Assembly (NCBI GenBank): GCA_015039465.1
Contig: MU130572.1
Location: forward strand, 196,381 to 260,380
Source: Phlegmacium glaucopus
Lineage: Eukaryota > Basidiomycota > Agaricomycetes > Agaricales > Cortinariaceae
DNA length: 64,000 bases
Reading direction: 5' to 3'
Shown here: piece by piece, positions 1 to 11,536 of the stretch
Layout of the letters: each line of letters opens with the position of its first letter
Position numbering within the stretch: position 1 is the first letter of the stretch
Notes under the pieces: generated by a model
Seen by the model: the letters and a program-made list of their open reading frames with translations, nothing else
The model's database searches: none
What the model was told of the DNA's origin: nothing
Program-made: the position numbers and the translations under genes

Positions 1-526
1 GGTATGGTCAACGTCAGTCCTATCGGCCGCAATGCAACGTGAATATATATTTCTCGACGATTATCATATTGCTGAAAATCTTCAGGATCCAAGAGCGGGG
101 CGAATTCGAAGCTCTTGACTTGGTTCGACCCATCATTGACAATTCCATTCATGTGGCTCACCCCTTTTTGTAGAAAATGGGTTATCGAGCTGCATTTGTC
201 AAGGTTCTTCGAGAGAAATTCCCCGATTATGGCCTGACATATTCAATTGGTGGAAAAATATCATTTGACATCTTTCCCACTGGCTGGGACAAGACGTATG
301 CATTGGGACTTGTGGCTGATGAACAGTTCGACGAGATTCACTTTTTCGGTGATAAAATCTATAAGGTTGGTTCTCACTCCTTCTAATGCCTACTGATTTT
401 GATCAAACCGTGGGATAGGGTGGAAATGATTATGAAATATTCAGCGATCCACGAACTATTGGACATGCTGTTAGCAGTCCAGATGATACAATTCAGATTG
501 TTAAAGAGCTCTTTCTCAAGGATTAA
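1..526 (+). CDS. SEC53: Phosphomannomutase (Sec53/PMM family), 3' part
   Basis: Cytosolic enzyme that interconverts mannose-6-phosphate and mannose-1-phosphate for GDP-mannose, N-glycan and GPI-anchor synthesis. The window opens inside the gene. Visible exons are about 1-38, 86-122, 174-365 and 419-526, joined by GT-AG introns of 47-53 nt. The first exon carries the family motif NVSPIGR, followed by ERGEFEALD. The third carries [15 protein letters not shown], a substrate and metal-binding loop of this HAD-type phosphatase-fold family, and HFFGDK; the last begins GGNDYEIF. The C-terminus (KELFLKD) ends where family members normally end, so only the N-terminal part is missing. Identification is firm; the exact splice sites are inferred. 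Confidence 0.93.
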
Positions 527-685
527 GTCCTTTCTTACAGACCAAATTTTGGATACTGCTCGTAAAGCATTGTAAATTTTACCTCAAATGTAGCCTCTGC
601 GGAACAGAAATAAAGGTTCTCTGTACCAACTCTGTAACCGACCAAAGAGGTCCAAACATCGCGTGTCATCAATCAATTTGTGACT

Positions 686-3600
686 ATGGCTTCGGACGTC
701 CTTCGTGCTGCTACTCCTCTCGCTCCCGTCCACAAAAGGTAACGGATCCCTGCCAGTTGTTGCGCTGAGGAAGGGTCAATATCTACAACATGTCCTCCAT
801 CATGAAAGAAAACCAGCCTTTATCTCGGACCATGTGAGCAGAACGCGTTTTCTTAACGCAACGCGTCGCATATCAAACTAAAGCGCGTTCGAAGGACTGA
901 ACCCGACCTGGAACCACCGCCTGCCCAGAAGAAACGCAAACTTCAACCCGCATCGTCGTTTAGACCACAAGCTGTGCCACAGCAACCCTCGTTTGCTGAT
1001 GTACTCGCACGGCTGAAGGAGGATGCTAATAGTAATACAGGTCTTTTTTTTGCTTACATTTTTGTCAAATGCGCTTTGTAAATGGTTTTTGAAATACTCT
1101 AGGTGCTGAAGGAGGTGCCGATTGCTGGTCTCGGCCTGAGCTACCACCATTGGATGCGAAGAAAGACTCAATTAGTATGTGCGGTACTCCTTGTCGAACT
1201 TTCATTATATAACCACATTTATTGTACAGTATTCCAACAAATAGATGTAGGAAATGCCTCCTCTGAATCGGGTCCCCTTTTACGAATGTTCGGTGTGACA
1301 GAGGCCAGTGAATATGTTGTTCAAATTTCATTCATCTAACTATTTATGAATAGGCTGGACACAGCGTCCTTGCAACTGTCACCGATTTCCTCCCATATTT
1401 TTATGTTTCTTACCCTCGCGGTCTCACTGATGGGGACCTTGGCTCACTTCGACAATATTTAAACGTGAGTATTGACTCTGGAAATAACGACATGCCCATT
1501 TTGACAACTTCGTTCCTCAGAATCTAACTGGTGATAACGAAAATATAGTGCGGAAGATCGAAAGAGTTTCAAAAAGATCTTTGTGGGGTTACAGAGGGGA
1601 CGAATGGGTGCCTTTTCTGAAGTTGACAATTAATAATGCGAGCAATGTACCGAAAGTTCGAGATGAGTATCTCTTATCTTCTCAGCATATAACACGCAGA
1701 GCCTGACTTCTATATTACGCATCTTCGAGCGGGGCGAATGCGCATACCAGGGCTTCGACGGTATAACCCCCACATATGAAAGTAACATGCCTTTCATTCT
1801 TCGATTCATGATTGACACCAAGGTACGTAGTACTGGAATTTAATCCAGTCCAACTCCTGAAACTATGGTCATAGATTGTCGGAATGAACTGGGTTGAGAT
1901 ACCAGCTGGCAAATACAGTATCGCCCATCCAGACTTTCGACGGTCGCATTGTCAATTGGAGATCACTGTTAGGTGGGAGGGTGATGATCCAGCATCCTTT
2001 CGTACTGTTAATCTATTCTGCCAGATACGACAACATCATTTCTCATGCACCTGAGGGACATTGGTCTAAGATTGCCCCTCTCAGGATACTGAGCTTCGAT
2101 ATTGAATGCGCAGGTAGAAAAGGAATCTTTCCAGAAGCATCCACGGATCCTGTTATCCAGATAGCTAACATGGTTACTCGGCAAGGTCTTTTTCTCTCAC
2201 TAGGATGTCCTATGCAACATGAACCTGACAAATGTACTTTCTAGGAGAACAAAAACCCTTCATTCGCAACGTATTTACCCTGAATACGTGTTCACACATT
2301 GTTGGTTCCCAAGTCCTGTCCTTCGATGAGGAAGCAAAAATGTTACTAGCCTGGAGAGACTTTATCGAAAAGGTGGACCCCGATGTGGTGATCGGTTACA
2401 ACACTGCTGGCTTTGATTTTCCTTATCTCATGGATAGGGCAAAGGCCCTCAAGGTTGTCCGTTTTCCTCTCCTTGGAAGGATAAAAGGTGTGACTTTTTG
2501 TAATAATCTGCATTCGCTTTATTGCTAATGTTGCTTCGCGATGCTCAGGCATAAAAGCGGACACCAAAAACACCCATTTCTCTTCCAAGGCATTCGGACA
2601 GCGTGACTCAAAAGATACTGCGCTAGATGGAAGGCTTCAACTAGATGTCTTGCAATTTATGCAGCGAGAACACAAGTTGCGTAGTTATTCGTTAAACTCC
2701 GTTTGCGCCCAGTTCCTTGGAGAGCAGAAAGAGGATGTGCACTACTCTGTTATCACTGAACTGCAAAATGGTACGCCTGAGTCCAGACGACGATTGGCTG
2801 TGTATTGTTTGAAGGTATAATTTTGTTTGAACGGAGACACTTTCACTCGTCTCTAACGTGCATGATCTCAGGATGCCTACCTTCCTCAGCGACTGCTGGA
2901 TAAGCTCATGTGTTTTGTCAATTACATTGAGATGGCTCGTGTTACCGGCGTCCCATTTAATTACCTCCTGTCCCGTGGGCAGTCCATCAAAGTTCTTTCT
3001 CAGCTTTTCCGAAAAGCAAATGAAGAGGATTATCTTGTTCCCTCTATGAAGGGAGAAGGTATGTTCTTTGTCGAAGGTTACCATGAGTCTACGCTGAAAT
3101 ATAAGATTTTGTCAGGCGCGGATGAACAGTACGAGGGAGCCACTGTCATTGAGCCTATGAAAGGGTATTACGACGTACCTATCGCCACCCTTGATTTCAG
3201 CTCGCTGTATCCTTCAATTATGATGGCTCACAATCTCTGTTACACCACTCTTCTGGACAGAGGAACAATAGACCGCCTAAAGCTCGTCCAAGATGTGGAC
3301 TATATCCAATCGCCCAACAACGGTGAGACGAGCATAACTGTGGCGATCATTTTTTCATTTACATATTTTTCACCAACAGATCTTTTCGTGACAAGTAAGA
3401 GAAGAAAAGGATTGCTACCTACTATTTTGGAAGACCTCATCTCAGCACGTAAACGGGCAAAAGCAGATTTGAAGAAAGAGACAGACCCTTTTAAAAAAGC
3501 TGTTTTGGATGGACGGCAGCTTGCCCTTAAGGTCGGCCCTCCTAATACCAGTTTCTTCGTCGTCTCATCCCTGTGGTTTATCCTATAGATCAGTGCCAAT

Positions 3601-5324
3601 TCGGTGTACGGCTTTACTGGGGCTACGATTGGAAAATTGCCTTGTCTTGCAATTTCTTCCAGTGTCACTTCCTATGGCCGTCAAATGATTGAAAAAACAA
3701 AGCGGGTTCGTAATGTCTATTTGAATCATACCTGTCCAATGCCATTTTATCCGTTTAGGAAGTAGAAGCAGAATACTCTAGGAGCAATGGACACGCTCAT
3801 GACGCTGAGATCATATACGGTGATACCGATTCGGTGATGGTAAAATTCGGACCAAAAGATCTGGCAACCGTCATGGCCCTTGGTAAGTTGTTCATAGCCA
3901 GCATAAGGGATATTTTGCCCATTCAATCGTGCACTTCAATTAGGCAGCGAAGCAGCAGACTTGGTGACGACTAAATTTATCAAACCCATCAAGCTCGAGT
4001 TCGAGAAAGTGTATTATCCCTACCTTCTCATCAACAAAAAGCGATATGCGGGATTATATTGGACAAAGGTAGAGAAATACGACAAGATGGACTCGAAGGG
4101 TATCGAGGTATGTCTCCGCACTCCAAAGTTTACTACGATCTAAGCCTAACTCGTTGGCAATAGACAGTCCGTCGTGATAATTGTCGTTTGGTTTCAACAG
4201 TTATTGAGACATGTCTGCATAAAATGCTGATCGACCGCGATGTCAGAGCTGCAGAAGAGTAAGCACTTGGTGGCTCAGAAATCCATTACTAACCGCCGAG
4301 TTTGTAGATATGTCAAACAAACGATTTCTGATCTCTTGCAAAACAAAGTTGACATGTCACAACTTGTAATTACCAAAGCTCTTGCCAAAACAGGTACGGT
4401 CCCCATTAATTTCGTCGTTGATTAACTTTGCTCAAGGACAATGTGAATAGATTATGTCGGTAAACAAGCTCATGCTGAACTGGCAGAGAGGATGAAACAG
4501 CGCGATGCGGGTATATAGTCCCTGTTTATTTGCCTTTTTCTTTCTCGCAGTAACGAGACGGTCTACTTACAGGTTCGGCACCTGCTCTTGGAGACCGTGT
4601 CGCCTATGTTATCATCAAGGGGATCAAAGGCGCTGCTGCTTATGAAAAATCCGAGGATCCGTTATACGTCCTTGAAAACAACATCCCGATTGACACCAAG
4701 TATTACTTGGAAAATCAATTATCAAAACCTCTCATGCGAATTTTCGAACCTATCTTGGGTGAGAAGGCTTCGTCGCTACGTTTGTTGTTTCACGATTCGT
4801 TCTGAGGTTACATAAAGTTGACCGTACATTCATTAGTATCTGGCGATCACACGCGCACCATCCAGATTGCCACACCAACTGTTGGTGGTCTCATGAAATT
4901 CGCTGTTAAAACGGTTACGTGCCTTGGGTGTAAAACCCCTCTCCGAGGCAAAGAAGCAAGTGGGTATATGGCTGTCTGAACGTTATAGGGCGTACCCTCA
5001 TCAATGATATATTCTAGATGGCGCCGTGTGTAAAAACTGCAAACCCAGGATGCAAGAATTGTACCAGAAGCAGATCATGTCAACTTCTGAACTTCAAGTT
5101 CGCTTTTCGCGACTATGGACACAATGTCAACGCTGTCAAGGTTCTCTGCATCAGGTATCGCGGACTTTTATTCTCAGATGACTAGACCAGCTAATATCGA
5201 TATCTCCAAGGATGTTCTCTGTTCGAGTAAAGATTGTCCAATATTTTATATGAGGAAAAAGGCGCAGAAGGACGTAGAAGACGCCAGTGCTGTTCTTGAA
5301 CGTTTTGATGGAGATGACTGGTGA
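686..5324 (+). CDS. POL3: DNA polymerase delta catalytic subunit
   Basis: Replicative family-B DNA polymerase of the nucleus, with 3'-5' proofreading, that makes the lagging strand with its accessory subunits and PCNA. The gene is split into many small exons. Spliced reading gives, in order: a basic N-terminus, exonuclease motif I ([10 protein letters not shown]), motif II ([12 protein letters not shown]), motif III (YCLKDAYLP), polymerase motif A ([10 protein letters not shown]), motif B region (NSVYGFTGA), motif C (YGDTDS), then the two C-terminal cysteine clusters CysA (CLGCK...CKNC) and CysB (CQRC...CSSKDC), the latter the Fe-S cluster site. All catalytic acidic residues are present and length is about the usual 1,050-1,100 residues. 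The start [12 protein letters not shown] was chosen as the first ATG in frame with a basic N-terminal exon. Confidence 0.95.
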
Positions 5325-5672
5325 TAGAGTTTTGTATCTGTGATAGTTATTTACATTCCTCTCTACTGTTTACTCGGTCTAATTACCATTTGTCTTTTAC
5401 CTGTAGTAATGTACAATAACATAAAGTGATCATCCTATTGGCGTGATGAGCATTATTCCTGCATTCAACGTCTGATTCGCCACTCTGAGCAAGCGCGGCA
5501 CGAGGGGTGAAACCTTTGACACGTCTCGGCAGATGAGTAAGGACCAAGCTGCTCAATCAGCAGAAAGCGAGACTTACTGAAAAAGCAGTTATAAGACTCT
5601 GCGGGTCACCTCGTCTCGCAGATTGAGACTCACAGTTTATAAAAATCATCTTATCAGCTAGCTATATCTGCA
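5325..5672. other. Intergenic: POL3 3' flank and downstream promoter
   Basis: Holds the 3' flank of the polymerase gene and the promoter of the next gene on the same strand. Apart from the TATA-like site near 5636 I see no gene or repeat. Confidence 0.6.
5636..5645 (+). promoter_or_regulatory. TATA box of the CmcJ/AsaB-like gene
   Basis: TTTATAAAAA lies about 28 nt before the start codon at 5673. The spacing is short, so the 5' UTR would be very short if this is the main TATA element. Inferred from sequence only. Confidence 0.45.
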
Positions 5673-6629
5673 ATGGCATCGACTCCAGCCTCAACCATTG
5701 CTCATCTGCTCTACATCGTCGAACCAGAGGGTGGTGTCCGTGCTTATCAGAATGTTAATGCCGACCCCATTACCGGAGAAAGAGAGAAAAATTTCGAAAG
5801 AGAGGAGAAATCCGTAGTCATCGAGAATGTCAGAGGAAAAGAGAATTCCGTTTCGCTTGACACTGCCGGATTTCAGTTCTACCATTACCCTTCCAAACAT
5901 ACTACGTTCGCCAATGACGAAGAGATACGCCGCGAATATTATCCCGAGAGCAGTGAGCTCATCAAAAAATTAACGGGTGCCAGCCGGGTGGAATTATTCG
6001 ACCATAGTAAGCTCCTACGCCCTGATGGCTCTAAGATTTTGTTGACAATTCTGCCCTTAGCTATACGTCGCCGTCGTCCGGGAGAGGCTGATGATTCGGC
6101 TGACCGTCGACAGCCAGTTTCGCAAGTTCACGTCGACCAGACTACCGCCTCATCTATCGCCCGGGTCCATAGACATCTTCCCGCTTCTGAAGTTCCCAAC
6201 CTCCTCAAGCGCCGGTTCCAGATCATTAACTTATGGCGACCTATTGCCACTCCTGCTATCGATTGGCCGTTGACATTTTGCGATTATCGCAGCATTGACC
6301 TCAAACGGGAGGTGATCCCGGTGAGGCTTATTTTCCCGGATCGGGAGGGTGAAACGCTTGGAGTCAAGTACAGTGAAAATCACAAGTGGAAATATCTTCA
6401 AGGAATGACGCCAGAAGAATTTGTTCTGATCAAATGGTGAGCGCGGCTGACGGTGATCTTACTTTTCGTTTGTGAATTGACCTCTCCTTATGCTCATAGT
6501 TTCGATTCGATCCAAGATGGAAGTGTTGCTATTTGCACACCTCATACTGGTTTCAAAGATCCAAAGACTCCCGAGGGAACACCTCCGCGTCAATCAATTG
6601 AACTGCGGGCACTTGTGTTTTATGACTGA
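5673..6629 (+). CDS. CmcJ/AsaB-like (GA4-desaturase family) putative hydroxylase/desaturase
   Basis: Member of the fungal family named after AsaB, cephamycin CmcJ and gibberellin GA4 desaturase, thought to be iron/2-oxoglutarate-type oxidoreductases of secondary metabolism; substrate unknown. Family signatures seen: HVDQT, INLWRPI, DWPLTFCDYRS, a MTPEEFVLIKCFDS block and CTPHTGFKDP, a likely metal-site histidine region. Two introns: 6007-6060 and 6437-6499. The first is 54 nt and lacks stops, so the frame stays open through it, but removing it gives the conserved FDHTIRRRRPG; I therefore treat it as a true intron. The mature protein is about 280 residues, within family range. No clustered pathway genes are beside it. 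Confidence 0.82.
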
Positions 6630-7422
6630 AAGAATGTAAATTAATACTGCTTATTGGTTGTATGCGTGAATATTATTCTTCCAGGGAAGTGGGTCGTAGA
6701 GTTCTCATTTTGTCATATCCATGGGCTTATCGATAGATACGTCAGATCACAGGAAGGACTTCCCAGCAAATTGAGAGAGAAAGAGTCAAAAACAACATTG
6801 GGTCCGCAGGAATGATCAATTTTTGAAGGCACACGGTGATTCAGATGTTACGCTAGGCAAAGTCGTGGTTGACTTCGACGTGATCCGGCCAAAATCTCTC
6901 CTGCTTCGAATACCTTTAATTCCACTTTGAAGAGCTCGTTGACTTCCTTTCGCGTTAGCATTCTTTGCTGGCCTATTAGGCACAACAAAGGCGTCCTTGT
7001 CACTCTAATTGGGTGCTTGCTCTCACCCAAATTCGTTGATTAAAGTTTTTTTTTTGTCGACTCTTACTGCACACTGCTTGGATGATTTCTCTTTTCGCTC
7101 CAAAGCCTTTAAAGGTATGTAAGCAATATCCCTTCAATCGTTAGTCCTGTCTGAACTACTCAGGGGTTTTGACATGGGGTGACAAACCTTGAAGCAAAGC
7201 TTGTATGTTCTTATAAGCTATCGAACAGTCAACTACTTTGAAAACCATTAAAAAACTACACCTCATTTCTTCCTCCATTCTCGACAATTGCAAGAGCGCT
7301 GTTGCTTAGTCTTGCTCATGCCGCGGGTACAAATAAGGATAATAATAGACTGTCGGTCGGTAACATGGGAAAACTACCACGGTCCATCCCCCTTCCCTTG
7401 AACCACCTCGGCAAGTCCTACG
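6630..7422. other. Intergenic, no gene recognised
   Basis: About 790 bp between two genes on the same strand. Contains the 3' flank of the oxidoreductase gene and presumably the promoter of the membrane protein. Short open frames here have no recognisable content. Confidence 0.5.
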
Positions 7423-8814
7423 ATGAGCCAGGAGACTGAGTCCCAGTTGTCGATGGATGAAGTCACCAAAAACTTTCATTTAGTTTCTCCTAAATCTCTG
7501 GGGGAAGAAATTTCTTTAGAAACGAGCGATACTAGTACTGTTATCAGTACTTCGGCACCTCAAAACGACCAACAGCCAGAAGTAAACAGAAAATTTCCTC
7601 GACTTCGGGCATTGGATAACGCTCGTACAGTGCTTATTTTCATCATCGTTATGCAGCATGCTATAATCGAAACGGCTTCCAACACGCCTGACGCTAAAGC
7701 CAACTTCCCCACACAATTTCTCCTTCTTTCTCATTACATCGGCATTACCAGGACATTTGCCATTGGAACTCTCTTCTTCATTTCCGGCGTTTCTTCCTCT
7801 TTTTATTTAGCCGTTTGTGGCAATTATATCAGTTTCGTATTCCGAAAGGCTTGGAGGACAACAGTATACAGCGTTGGATACCTCGTCACCTTGAAGGGAA
7901 TTCAATATACCTTTGGTGGTGATACCACAATCTTATTCGACATACTGCAAGTCGGCAAATTATCCTTAGGCCCAATTTTCTACGTTTTCCTTCTCCTCAT
8001 TTTCGACTTCATTTTCGCCGTCTTAAAGTTCATTAATCAACATTATCACGTTTTTGGACGAGGGAAGGTTTCCAAAAAATGGTTCAAAGTGGCGCAATGT
8101 TTTTTCAGTGGAGCTTTAGTTCTTTGGACGGAATTTGCGGTGTCCCGCCTCTTTATTTCTCCTCCGCCATGGCTCTTGCCTCACTTTCACGCCGGCCCGC
8201 ATTTCCCCATCCAATATATAATAGCTTACACTGCTGGAGTTCAATTCGTCTGGACCTGGCGTCTCTTCCTACTTGAAGTCCGTCCCTCATTGATGGTCTA
8301 CGCTTTCTTCGTCCGCCTCGTCCTCGCACTATCCACACTCTTTGCTCTAAACCAAAAATATCCGTTCTTGATGGATTTCTTCATGAGTCCAATTACGCCT
8401 CCTCAATTTGCTTTCGACAAGGATATAACATCCAAATTTCCTGTCGTGTTTTATGCCATGTGGAGTTCCCTGGTCTTCTTGCTTTTCGGCAGATCATTCA
8501 TTATAGTGTTCTTCAAGCCCCGAAGATTGCGAACGACCTGGGGAATCATAAGCAGGTTCGCCTACCTTCAGATATTCACCCACATGTTTTTCGTCATTGG
8601 TTTGGAACACAATACCAAATGGATCAATGATCTCATCACACGGTGCATTATTGTCGGCGTTGGTTCAGTTGTTCTTGGAGGGTCGACTATACTCCTTCCC
8701 GTCATTTGTTGGCGAAGTGTAGCCAAATTTTTAAATGGTCGGCGTCGCTCCACTCGCACTTTTTTGGACGATGAAGAGCAGGTAAAGTTGGTTCAAACCC
8801 ATAATGCTATATGA
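7423..8814 (+). CDS. Acyltransferase-3-like multi-pass membrane protein
   Basis: Intronless 463-residue protein. After a polar N-terminus of about 55 residues comes RLRALDNARTVLIF followed by MQHAI, which matches the opening of the acyltransferase-3 (OafA/MdoC-like) family, where an arginine-bearing first helix is followed by a conserved histidine thought to act in acyl transfer. About ten hydrophobic segments follow, ending in a charged cytosolic tail (GRRRSTRTFLDDEEQ). Such proteins move acyl groups onto extracytoplasmic sugars or lipids; the substrate here cannot be told. Lack of introns is unusual beside its neighbours. The start is the first ATG and gives a plausible cytosolic leader. 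Confidence 0.72.
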   Translation: MSQETESQLSMDEVTKNFHLVSPKSLGEEISLETSDTSTVISTSAPQNDQQPEVNRKFPRLRALDNARTVLIFIIVMQHAIIETASNTPDAKANFPTQFLLLSHYIGITRTFAIGTLFFISGVSSSFYLAVCGNYISFVFRKAWRTTVYSVGYLVTLKGIQYTFGGDTTILFDILQVGKLSLGPIFYVFLLLIFDFIFAVLKFINQHYHVFGRGKVSKKWFKVAQCFFSGALVLWTEFAVSRLFISPPPWLLPHFHAGPHFPIQYIIAYTAGVQFVWTWRLFLLEVRPSLMVYAFFVRLVLALSTLFALNQKYPFLMDFFMSPITPPQFAFDKDITSKFPVVFYAMWSSLVFLLFGRSFIIVFFKPRRLRTTWGIISRFAYLQIFTHMFFVIGLEHNTKWINDLITRCIIVGVGSVVLGGSTILLPVICWRSVAKFLNGRRRSTRTFLDDEEQVKLVQTHNAI

Positions 8815-9544
8815 CGTCTAGGGGATTAACTTGAATGATCTTGGATAAATGATGTAAACTAACTACTTAAAGCGATACACACCAGATTTTCTTCAGATTT
8901 AAATTCCCTTTCTACTTCAATTGTGTAGCCTTGAAAAAGATTTTAGCTCTCAAATGAGGCACTAACTATATACATTCAAGATTGCAGCCCCTGATCCCAA
9001 ATTTATATAGTTACAATAGGTGGAACCGATGATGGGATGGGAAATCTCAAACGCAACTTTCAGCCCCTCGAATTTGACCCTACTACGGCTTGGATGGCGA
9101 GAGCGATGATGCAAGGGCGCTGGCTATAAAGTTTGCGTTACCCGGCAAAGTCTTTTTTCCTCGGTATGTTCCTTCAATTTATGTATCGTTCTTCTTCTCG
9201 TGCCAGTGTAATCGGTAATTTATTTAGAAATTGATGTAATTCCAGAAACAAAACCAGATCTTTACCCCGACTAAGTTCTAAAAGATCTTAGGCAACTTGG
9301 AGGATGCGAAGGCGGCCGTATTAGTATTACAGTATTTTGTGCCGTACCGTACCGTCGAGTACCTCCAGAACTAGATAGTATACGGTATGTAAAAAATAAA
9401 CCCGTTTGCACCGCGTAAACTATACGGCAGCCTTAGCTATACTCTAACAATTGATAAACACTATTTCTGTAACTTTCAAACACCCGCACCTCAGGCTCAG
9501 CCACTCACAATATCATAACAAACAGATTAAATCTGAAGGTAGAT
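8815..9544. other. Intergenic, no gene recognised
   Basis: About 730 bp of AT-rich sequence before a MITE. Around 9340-9390 there are short repeats of GTACCGTACCGTCGAGTAC and GTATACGGTATG, reminiscent of subterminal repeats of DNA elements, but no clear termini were found. Confidence 0.4.
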
Positions 9545-10134
9545 TACAGCTGTTCTCATATCTGTAGACGTTTTCAACTTTTTGCATTGTGCGCCTTTAT
9601 TTGTGACAATCACCCAAAAATAGTAATGGCTGGGATTAGTAAGACTCCACTTGCTCCTCTAAGCTCCAACGCTAGCCTTCTCCTCGTCGGAGTCGTCACT
9701 ATGTAACCGAGACATTCCATTCACCATTCTAGAAAGTCTTCTCAACAGTGATGGAGTAATCACTTACATTGACCTCAAGCGACGTAAGAATTCTTTGGTG
9801 TCCCTTTTCTAGAGGACATTTGACGACCTGCCCCATTGATAACCAGAGCTGTTGCACACCGTGCGCACTTTGATTCCCGTTGCATTCTCAACATCTGCTG
9901 GTGTCAGGCCTCTGTCCAACATAGTAATAACAAGCTTTTTCTGCTCCTCCGGTATAAATCTGTAGTTGCCCATGGTAAGGAGTCAAGGGTTCAATTACAT
10001 ATGGTAACAGGCGCTGCTTACAACTACTCCACTGTGGAGACAGAATCGTAATATTACCCATATAGGCTAAGTTTGTAAGCAAAGGCGCACAATGTAAAGT
10101 TTCAAAAACGTCTACAGATATGAGAACAGCTGTA
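9545..10134. mobile_element. Tc1/mariner-type non-autonomous element A
   Basis: 590-bp element bounded by TA on both sides, the target duplication typical of Tc1/mariner. Left end reads TA-CAGCTGTTCTCATATC; the right end (10127 back) is its reverse complement, and the inverted repeat runs about 55 bp inwards with a few changes, through TTGTGCGCCTTT. The interior keeps a minus-strand helix-turn-helix fragment (9809-9973). It shares its end type with the elements at 29853 and 50095. Confidence 0.82.
9809..9973 (-). pseudogene. Transposase N-terminal helix-turn-helix fragment
   Basis: A 54-codon frame inside element A begins MGNYRFIPEEQKKLV and continues MLDRGLTPADVENATGI, which resembles the first DNA-binding HTH of Tc1/mariner-like transposases in basidiomycetes. 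It stops soon after the HTH; no DDE catalytic domain follows, and the downstream sequence in the element is not open. Most likely a relic left when an autonomous copy lost its catalytic part. The family assignment is inferred from the motif pattern and the element ends. Confidence 0.5.
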
Positions 10135-11027
10135 ACACGTGTAGACAATATGTAAACAACCCCCCCAATGCTCCTTGCTTAACTGGAGGTCATTGGCAGC
10201 TACGTATCTATTCTTCGTCTAACAACCTCACATCCCTAATCAACCGTTACTACTCTCTGAGGTTCATACTATCCATCCCATATTCTATTCCATTCTGACC
10301 TAGAAATTGAATTGACTCGACCACAGGGACGAATAGCAAGGACCTTCATTGCCTCGCGTGTGCATCCAGGGACTTAGGGGAGGAGAAGCAGCACTGCCAA
10401 AATTGTAGAAGGGAGATAGATTACTTCTGCTAGAAATTGGAATTTCAAAAGAAATAGCATGAGGGGAAGAGAGCGGCAGCGGAGGGTCACGATATGAAGT
10501 AAACCTGAAAATCAATCATTAAAAAAGTGATCCTCAACTTTTGATATAAAACCAAAAGGATAAAGAGAAGGGGACGAAAAGAATAAGCTTTAGACTCTCC
10601 TCAATAAAAACAAAAGATAGATTATACCTGATCTAAAACCTCCCATTTCTTCCATCTGTGCTATGATTTGTGGTTTTGGTTATGATTGTGGTGGTCATGC
10701 TTTTGATTACGCTCCTGACCCTGGTGACGATGATGACCATCCATATCCATCGGTTCAGATTGTCCATCGTTCGGAACTGGTCCCTACAAACTCTCGAACG
10801 TCAATTTCATCGAAGATAAGATACAGAATAACATTTGTTGAGGCACTCGGAAGGGAATGTAGGGAGTGTAATGAAATGAGAATCGACGCGCTCCATATAT
10901 AGTAAATGACTGTTTGGAACGCGACAAAGATCATGTGATCAGAATATTCGGAGTTCGAACCTTGATCGTTGGAACTGTACAGAAGCTTTTGGATTGCAAT
11001 TAATATTATCTCTTACCAACAACAGCG
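10135..11027. other. Intergenic with an unresolved minus-strand candidate
   Basis: On the minus strand a TATA-like TATATATGG lies near 10896-10903, followed downstream by an open frame rich in His, Gln and Asn (MDMDGHHRHQGQ..., ends near 10663), a possible intron, and a Ser/Pro-rich open stretch (10515-10300, RDPPLPLSSPHA). The pieces do not join cleanly in one frame, so I do not call a gene. The end of the stretch (about 10905-11027) is the promoter of the eL30 gene. Confidence 0.3.
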
Positions 11028-11536
11028 ATGGCTCCAACAAAAAAATCCAAGGCTGCCAAATCCTCCGAGTCTATCTCTTCCAGACTCGCGCTCGTAGTTA
11101 AGTCGGGCAAATACACTCTTGGGTATAAGTCTGCCCTGAAGCAAATGCGGAGCGGCAAAGGTGAGCAATCGAAACTCGTCTCTCGGGGACTGGAGCATTT
11201 GGCTGAGAAGGTCCCTTTAACTAATCAATTTCTTTTTGTTTTCCCCTTCTTTCCATAGCCAAGCTTGTGCTCATTGCCGGTAACTGCCCTCCTCTTCGCA
11301 AATCTGAGCTGGAATACTATGCCATGCTCTCAAAAACTACTGTGCATCATTTTGCCGGTACCAACGTCGCTCTCGGGACCGCTGCTGGAAAACTCTTCCG
11401 CGTTGGGTATGTATTCTTTTTCTGCGTCTTTAGTGTCCATTGGCGTTGACTGTGATCGTGGTCTTCTAGTGTTATGACTGTTAGCGACCAGGGTGATTCA
11501 GATCTATTGAACTTTGCTGAGGGTATCACAGAATAA
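11028..11536 (+). CDS. RPL30: 60S ribosomal protein eL30
   Basis: Component of the large ribosomal subunit. Three exons (11028-11160, 11259-11406, 11470-11536) separated by introns of 98 and 63 nt. The protein starts [11 protein letters not shown], continues [42 protein letters not shown] and [11 protein letters not shown], and ends [10 protein letters not shown]..., all strongly conserved in eL30. Length is about 115 residues, as expected. In yeast this protein represses splicing of its own transcript by binding a kink-turn; the sequence alone does not show whether that applies here. Confidence 0.97.

Noticed and set aside
10945..10975. GAGTTCGAACC resembling a tRNA B box upstream of eL30
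   Set aside because: No A box at a suitable distance and no stem pairing.
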